From NCBI RefSeq assembly GCF_019823065.1, contig NZ_CP081966.1, forward strand, positions 3,007,501 to 3,071,500: a stretch of DNA of 64,000 bases. Reading direction: 5' to 3'. Under the pieces are notes generated by a model that worked only from the letters and a program-made list of their open reading frames with translations, was not told the DNA's origin and did not search any database. Shown here piece by piece: positions 60,901 to 64,000 of this stretch (the first letter of the stretch is position 1; every line of letters starts with the position of its first letter). The DNA comes from Pseudomonas mosselii. GTDB taxonomy: Bacteria; Pseudomonadota; Gammaproteobacteria; Pseudomonadales; Pseudomonadaceae. The position numbers and the translations under genes were made by a program.

Positions 60901-62282
60901 TGCATGGCCACGCCGCCCAGCGGCAAATGCTCGCCACGCCCCAGCAGGTAGGCCTGCTGCAGGGCGTTCAAAGGGCGATCCCGGCTGGCCGCGATCGTCA
61001 AAGGCTGGTGCAGCGCGCCCATGTCGGCAGCCACCGCGACGGCCAGGGCAATGAAGCGCTCGAACAGTGCCTGGACCCAATCCGCCGGCAGTGCGTCCAG
61101 GCGCACATCCCAGTTGACCAGCAGGCCGCCATCGACCTGGGCCACCTGCGCGTCCAGCGCCACCTGCGGACCCTGGGAGATCACCCAGTCCATCGGCCCG
61201 AACACCCGGCCCACGCGCTCGGAGAACAGCTCGCCACCGGGCAGGTCCAGCCCTGCGGTGAACACCACCGGCGCCAGTTGCGGCGTGCCGTGATGGCGCG
61301 ACAGGTCGCGCATCAGGTCCACGCCTGGATAGGCGCTGTGCGCCAGGCGTTCGACCAATTGCCGGTGCAGGTCCTGGCACAGCGCGGCAAGGCTGGCGAC
61401 GCCGGTGAAGTCGACATCGACCAGCACCAGGTTGGCGAACTCGCCGACGATCCGTTGCACCGGTTCCAGCACCGGCTCGCGCCAGAACACCGGCACGTTC
61501 AGGCGCAGGCGGCGGTCCCCGGTGTGCTCTCCCAGGGCGGTGGCGAACAGCCCGAGCAGCAACGCCGACGAAGTGATCCGCTGCGCCCGCGCCGCCTGTT
61601 GCAAGGCGCGGTACTGCTCGGGTTCGAGCCGGGCGGCAAAGCGCTCGCTGCGCGCCGGGCCCGGGGCAAGCAAGGGCAACGTCGGCGCCGGGGCGATCTG
61701 CGCCAGGCGTGCCCGCCACCAGGCGCGGTCGCGGCTGCGAGCGTCGCGCAGGTCGGCATCGGCACGCACCTGGTCCAGCCAGTCGAAGTAGCTCGGCGTG
61801 GTCGGCAGCACGGTTTCAGGGGTGTCGTACAGCCGGGCCAGGTCTTCCATCAGCACCCGGAAGCTGGACGGGTCCACCGCAATCATGTCGGTGTCCACGT
61901 GTAGCCGAGCGGCATTGCCCGGCAACAGGCTCAGGCCGAAGCGCGCACCCTGGCCAGTACTCAGGTCCAGGCGCTGGTGGCTCCACTGGCGGCGTCTCTC
62001 CAGTAGGCGTCGCTCCACGGCTGGACCGTCCAGATCGCTGAAATCCTCCAGCTCCAGTTGGGGGCGCAGCGTCTCGTCGATGCTCTGCCGTCCCTGTCCG
62101 TCGATGCGCAGCTTGAGCATCGGGTGTGCCCGGTACAGCCCCTCAAGTGCGACTTCAAGGCGCGCCACATCGATGGCCTGGCCATCGAACTCGGCATACA
62201 GGTGAGCGCTGACGCCACCCAGTGCCGCATGTGCATCCCGCCCGATCCAACAGGCGGCCTGCATCGAAGTTAACTCTCTCAT
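57978..62282 (-). CDS. NRPS Cy-Cy-A protein with degenerate C-terminal carrier domain (PmsD/BasD/VibF-like)
   Basis: A 1434-residue protein. Residues ~1-430 form a cyclisation domain with DMIAVDPSS (Asp132, Asp137, Ser140; DxxxxDxxS). Residues ~435-880 form a second Cy domain whose motif reads DALILDGRA, with Ala for Ser. Residues ~890-1330 are an adenylation domain with [19 protein letters not shown] and [20 protein letters not shown]. Residues ~1365-1434 look like a carrier domain, but the serine motif is replaced by MGLRPQHL (1389-1396). It likely activates threonine, acylates it with salicylate or dihydroxybenzoate and forms the oxazoline, using the carrier of the T-C protein. No thioesterase is present. 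ATG 62282 is used; a second ATG lies six codons on. Confidence 0.87.
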   Translation of the reverse strand: MRELTSMQAACWIGRDAHAALGGVSAHLYAEFDGQAIDVARLEVALEGLYRAHPMLKLRIDGQGRQSIDETLRPQLELEDFSDLDGPAVERRLLERRRQWSHQRLDLSTGQGARFGLSLLPGNAARLHVDTDMIAVDPSSFRVLMEDLARLYDTPETVLPTTPSYFDWLDQVRADADLRDARSRDRAWWRARLAQIAPAPTLPLLAPGPARSERFAARLEPEQYRALQQAARAQRITSSALLLGLFATALGEHTGDRRLRLNVPVFWREPVLEPVQRIVGEFANLVLVDVDFTGVASLAALCQDLHRQLVERLAHSAYPGVDLMRDLSRHHGTPQLAPVVFTAGLDLPGGELFSERVGRVFGPMDWVISQGPQVALDAQVAQVDGGLLVNWDVRLDALPADWVQALFERFIALAVAVAADMGALHQPLTIAASRDRPLNALQQAYLLGRGEHLPLGGVAMQEFREYRGHMDLALLRSRLTDMVRRHDSLRTRIDAQALTQSLSDQVQVNLEVIDLRALTGEQAQAQLEVRSEAYAHALFDLAGPPWNVTAFQLPQGELVVFVRFDALILDGRAIATLMVELFDGHCQPLTTSEPTAAVDDQSEVRKADTEYWKSKLAEVDGAPRLPWRCALDKVGVARYARQRQVIPAPAFKALSRAGAREGLFKNSTIMAVVLEVLGHWLDEGSLCVAVPVAPPQDGAFANRSSFIALDWQHKLPTFAERAKRLQADVLEGLQHLAFSGVDLARLLYDSNGPGPALPVVLTNGLSWPVGALDGPMTLSAGLTQTPQVAMDIRFCNTAEGGLAFEIDYAREAVDGRWVGQLLAAFGQAVAQLAGQGAFEVQARQFIDLGHYRLNSSEAQAAPVDFLGRIAHNLFGPDSGRIALLHGERRISYAELGEGVARIAQAFKARGLQPGQVVAICLPRGPEHSMATLACALSGLVWVPIDAAAPEERLRYLLDNCQPALVVNSAAPLLASPPAALDLTGLAALSASTAPAYYLYTSGTTGKPKCVVLNNRATANVIGSTLAQWQVSRDDVFISVTPLHHDMSVFDVFGSLCAGAALVLPEPGEEKDALRWNQLVRRHGVSLWCSVPAILEMLLACRQGDGLRSLRLLAQGGDYIKPAVIAELRELLPAARLVSLGGPTETTIWSIWHEIGDQDRARVPYGRPLPGNRYWLLDEHGEHCPQGVAGRIHTSGVGLALGYLQEGELVQNDFVSVLDEQGTSVRAFRTGDRGRYREDGVLLFDSRVNGYVKVRGVRVSLPDVEIELIRHPAVQQVLVVDYGDTQQGEACIGALYVRRHDAPPGAVALREHARALLAQSHVPTRFVEVAELPLTANGKPDRRRARTLLEGETEQPPAATPSDPQRCAQVLAIYQQVLGVTQPARDFLAMGLRPQHLKPLAARLGEAFAVRLSPAQLLACRTVEDVERLLAATPA

Positions 62283-62337
62283 CGCTTACCCGCGTAGTTG
62301 ACAAATCCATGTGTTTCGCGTCCTCATATTTACTAAC

Positions 62338-62356
62338 GAGAATGATTATATTTCAA
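62338..62356 (+). promoter_or_regulatory. Candidate Fur box between the NRPS and pmsC genes
   Basis: GAGAATGATTATATTTCAA matches the Fur consensus well in its first half (GAxAATGATxAT). It lies in the 111-base gap between the divergent NRPS and isochorismate synthase genes. Confidence 0.55.
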
Positions 62357-62393
62357 GGTTTTCTTTCTCACCCATCGGCCAAGGAGGCTACCC

Positions 62394-63566
62394 ATGAAGA
62401 CAGGCACCCTGCGTTTGCAAGACAGGGACACCGTGCCGCTCAGCCAAGAGGACTCGAGCTTTTCATTCACATCCGGCGACCGCGAGCTGAGCGTCAGCGG
62501 CCTGCGTGAGCGGATCGACACCCCGGCCCACGGCAGCCACCTGGCCGGCGGCGCGCTGCGGCGCAGCATCGACCAGGCCTTCGAGCGCGCCCGCCAGGCC
62601 GGGCAGGACAACCCGATCGTGGTCGGCGCCATCCCCTTCGACACCACTCAGGCATCCAGTCTGTACGTTCCCCAGGCCTATGCCTGGCAGCAACGCACCG
62701 CGGCGCCCGCCCAGGCCGGCGCGCTGCCGGCGCTGCTCAGCCAGGTCAACATCCCCGACGAACACGGTTTCAAGCGCGCCGTGCGCCATGCCATCGTCAA
62801 CTTCCAGCACAGCGATGTGCGCAAGGCCGTGCTCTCGGTGCAGCGCGAACTGCACTTCGCCACGCCCGTGGACCCGGCACAGGTGCAGGCCAACCTCAAG
62901 GCGCTGAACCGCGAGGGCTACCACTTCCGCGTGCCCCTGGCCAACGGCGCCACCCTGCTGGGGGTGAGCCCGGAGCTGCTGGTGCACAAGCAAGGCACGG
63001 CCTTCGTCAGCAACCCGCTGGCAGGCTCCGTGCGGCGCATGGCCGACCCCGAGGCCGACCGCGCCAATGCACAATGGCTGGCGACGTCGGAGAAGGACCA
63101 CTACGAGCACCGCCTGGTCACCGAGGACATCGCCCAGCGCGTCGGCGAACTGTGCAGCCGCCTGCAGGTCCCCGAGCGACCGTCGCTGATCAGCACCGCC
63201 GCGCTGTGGCACCTGTCCACTCGTATCGAGGGCGAACTGGCCACGGCCGATATCGACGCCCTGCAACTGGCCTGCCGGCTGCACCCGACTCCCGCCGTGT
63301 GCGGCTACCCCACCGAGCGGGCTCGGCAACTGATCCGCTTCGTCGAGCCCTTCGAGCGCGGCCTGTTCACCGGCATGGTCGGGTGGTGCGACGCCCAGGG
63401 CAACGGCGAGTGGGTGGTGACCATCCGCTGCGGCACCTTCAGCGGCCAGCGCGTGCGCCTGTTCGCCGGCGCCGGCATCGTCGAGGCCTCCAGCCCCGAC
63501 ACCGAATGGAACGAAGTGCAGACCAAGCTCGGCACCATGCTGCGTGCCTGCGGCCTGGACCATTGA
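62394..63566 (+). CDS. pmsC: Isochorismate synthase
   Basis: A 390-residue chorismate-binding enzyme of the EntC/DhbC/PmsC family. It converts chorismate to isochorismate for salicylate or dihydroxybenzoate synthesis. Landmarks are [29 protein letters not shown] (catalytic lysine), [28 protein letters not shown] (Mg-binding glutamate), [10 protein letters not shown] and [15 protein letters not shown], followed by [11 protein letters not shown]. The ATG at 62394 has AAGGAGG nine bases upstream. The next gene is an aryl-AMP ligase, giving the pmsC-pmsE order known for the pseudomonine operon pmsCEAB. The lyase (pmsB) and histidine decarboxylase (pmsA) would lie beyond the window. Confidence 0.93.
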   Translation: MKTGTLRLQDRDTVPLSQEDSSFSFTSGDRELSVSGLRERIDTPAHGSHLAGGALRRSIDQAFERARQAGQDNPIVVGAIPFDTTQASSLYVPQAYAWQQRTAAPAQAGALPALLSQVNIPDEHGFKRAVRHAIVNFQHSDVRKAVLSVQRELHFATPVDPAQVQANLKALNREGYHFRVPLANGATLLGVSPELLVHKQGTAFVSNPLAGSVRRMADPEADRANAQWLATSEKDHYEHRLVTEDIAQRVGELCSRLQVPERPSLISTAALWHLSTRIEGELATADIDALQLACRLHPTPAVCGYPTERARQLIRFVEPFERGLFTGMVGWCDAQGNGEWVVTIRCGTFSGQRVRLFAGAGIVEASSPDTEWNEVQTKLGTMLRACGLDH

Positions 63567-63592
63567 CCTCAAACCCGTTTTCCGAGATGCCC

Positions 63593-64000
63593 ATGACCAT
63601 CGAATTCACCCCCTGGCCCGCGGACCGGGCGCAGCGCTATCGCGCCGCCGGCTACTGGAACGACCAGCCGCTCAGCCAACTGCTGATCGAGCGCGCCGCC
63701 GCGCAGCCACAGGCCCCGGCGATCCTCTGCGGCGAACGCTGCATCAGCTACGGCGAACTGGACCGGCGCGCTTCCAACCTGGCCTCGCGCCTGGCCGCCC
63801 ACGGCCTCGGCCAGGGCGACACGGCACTGGTGCAGTTGCCCAACGTCGCCGAGTTCTACATCGTGCTGTTTGCCCTGTTCAAGGCCGGCATCGCCCCGGT
63901 CAACGCGCTCTACAGCCACCGCCAGCACGAGCTGGGCGCCTTCGCCCGGCAGATCCACCCCGCCTTGCTGATTGCCTCGGCCGAGCATGAGGTGTTCCGC
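63593..64000 (+). CDS. pmsE: Salicylate (or 2,3-dihydroxybenzoate)-AMP ligase, 5' part
   Basis: The first 136 codons of an aryl-acid adenylating enzyme of the EntE/DhbE/PmsE family; it runs off the window. The N-terminus FTPWPADRAQRYRAAGYWND, then ISYGELDRRASNLASRLAAH, GDTALVQLPNVAEFYIVLFA and IHPALLIASAEHEVF, matches EntE-like proteins closely. It activates salicylate or DHB as the acyl-AMP and loads an aryl carrier protein. An ATG at 63587 is two codons earlier; 63593 gives the usual MTIEFTPWP start. It follows pmsC after 26 bases. Which aryl acid is used cannot be decided from this part. Confidence 0.9.
   Translation, partial: MTIEFTPWPADRAQRYRAAGYWNDQPLSQLLIERAAAQPQAPAILCGERCISYGELDRRASNLASRLAAHGLGQGDTALVQLPNVAEFYIVLFALFKAGIAPVNALYSHRQHELGAFARQIHPALLIASAEHEVFR

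Noticed and set aside
1..64000. tRNA, rRNA or CRISPR array
   Set aside because: None seen: no cloverleaf-like sequence with conserved arms was noticed and no regularly spaced repeats exist. A tRNA scan would be needed to exclude a missed tRNA at an island end.

Overview
The window looks like the chromosome of a fluorescent Pseudomonas of the P. putida / P. entomophila group. The etfBA pair, high-GC backbone codon use, DUF2790 and Pseudomonas-type chemoreceptors support this, as does a siderophore locus matching pseudomonine/acinetobactin assembly lines. No rRNA, tRNA or CRISPR array was seen. Family assignments are from reading the protein sequences; no database search was run.

Layout. (1) 1-1249: the end of etfB, then etfA. 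(2) About 1250-18720: a lower-GC catabolic island with an NCS1 permease, an outer-membrane porin, a group IIC intron seated just behind the porin terminator, a two-subunit ATP-dependent hydantoinase/oxoprolinase-type lactamase (hyuB, hyuA), an AraC regulator, a GntR regulator (csiR type), glutarate 2-hydroxylase (csiD/glaH), L-2-hydroxyglutarate oxidase (lhgO), a class III omega-transaminase and a GabD/DavD-type semialdehyde dehydrogenase. Read together they form a whole route: lactam -> omega-amino acid -> semialdehyde -> glutarate -> L-2-hydroxyglutarate -> 2-oxoglutarate. delta-Valerolactam (or 5-aminovalerate) is the best-fitting substrate. (3) 18720-19520: a scrap zone with pieces of a umuC/rulB-type polymerase gene and an IS3 transposase, running into a livM whose 5' end appears replaced. 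(4) 19423-22869: livM-livG-livF and a small chemoreceptor, without livH or a binding protein.

(5) 22920-32319: an aromatic region. It holds 3' scraps of a salicylate hydroxylase and of a zinc alcohol dehydrogenase, an intact salicylaldehyde dehydrogenase (nahF type), an AaeA/AaeB-like efflux pair with its LysR regulator, a DUF2790 protein, and a nahR-nahG divergon with an aromatic-acid MFS transporter. (6) 32320-37676: accessory DNA with a decayed transposase, one apparently active and one apparently catalytically dead tyrosine recombinase, a DUF4177-yidD pair and a secreted protein of unknown function. (7) 37677-43511: backbone-like signalling genes (diguanylate cyclase, chemoreceptor), a secreted serine hydrolase and a LysR regulator.

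(8) 43592-64000: an iron-acquisition locus. It holds a TonB receptor, periplasmic binding protein, ATPase and two permeases (FatBCD/BauBCDE type), two fused ABC exporters, an ECF sigma factor, a T-C NRPS protein, an amine N-hydroxylase, a Cy-Cy-A NRPS whose C-terminal carrier domain lacks its serine, isochorismate synthase (pmsC) and the start of an aryl-AMP ligase (pmsE). Candidate Fur boxes lie ahead of the receptor, at the sigma factor / T-C divergent region and at the NRPS / pmsC divergent region. Long REP-like inverted repeats sit at both sides of the transport block. The window therefore holds genes to degrade salicylate and genes to build a probable salicylate siderophore within about 40 kb.
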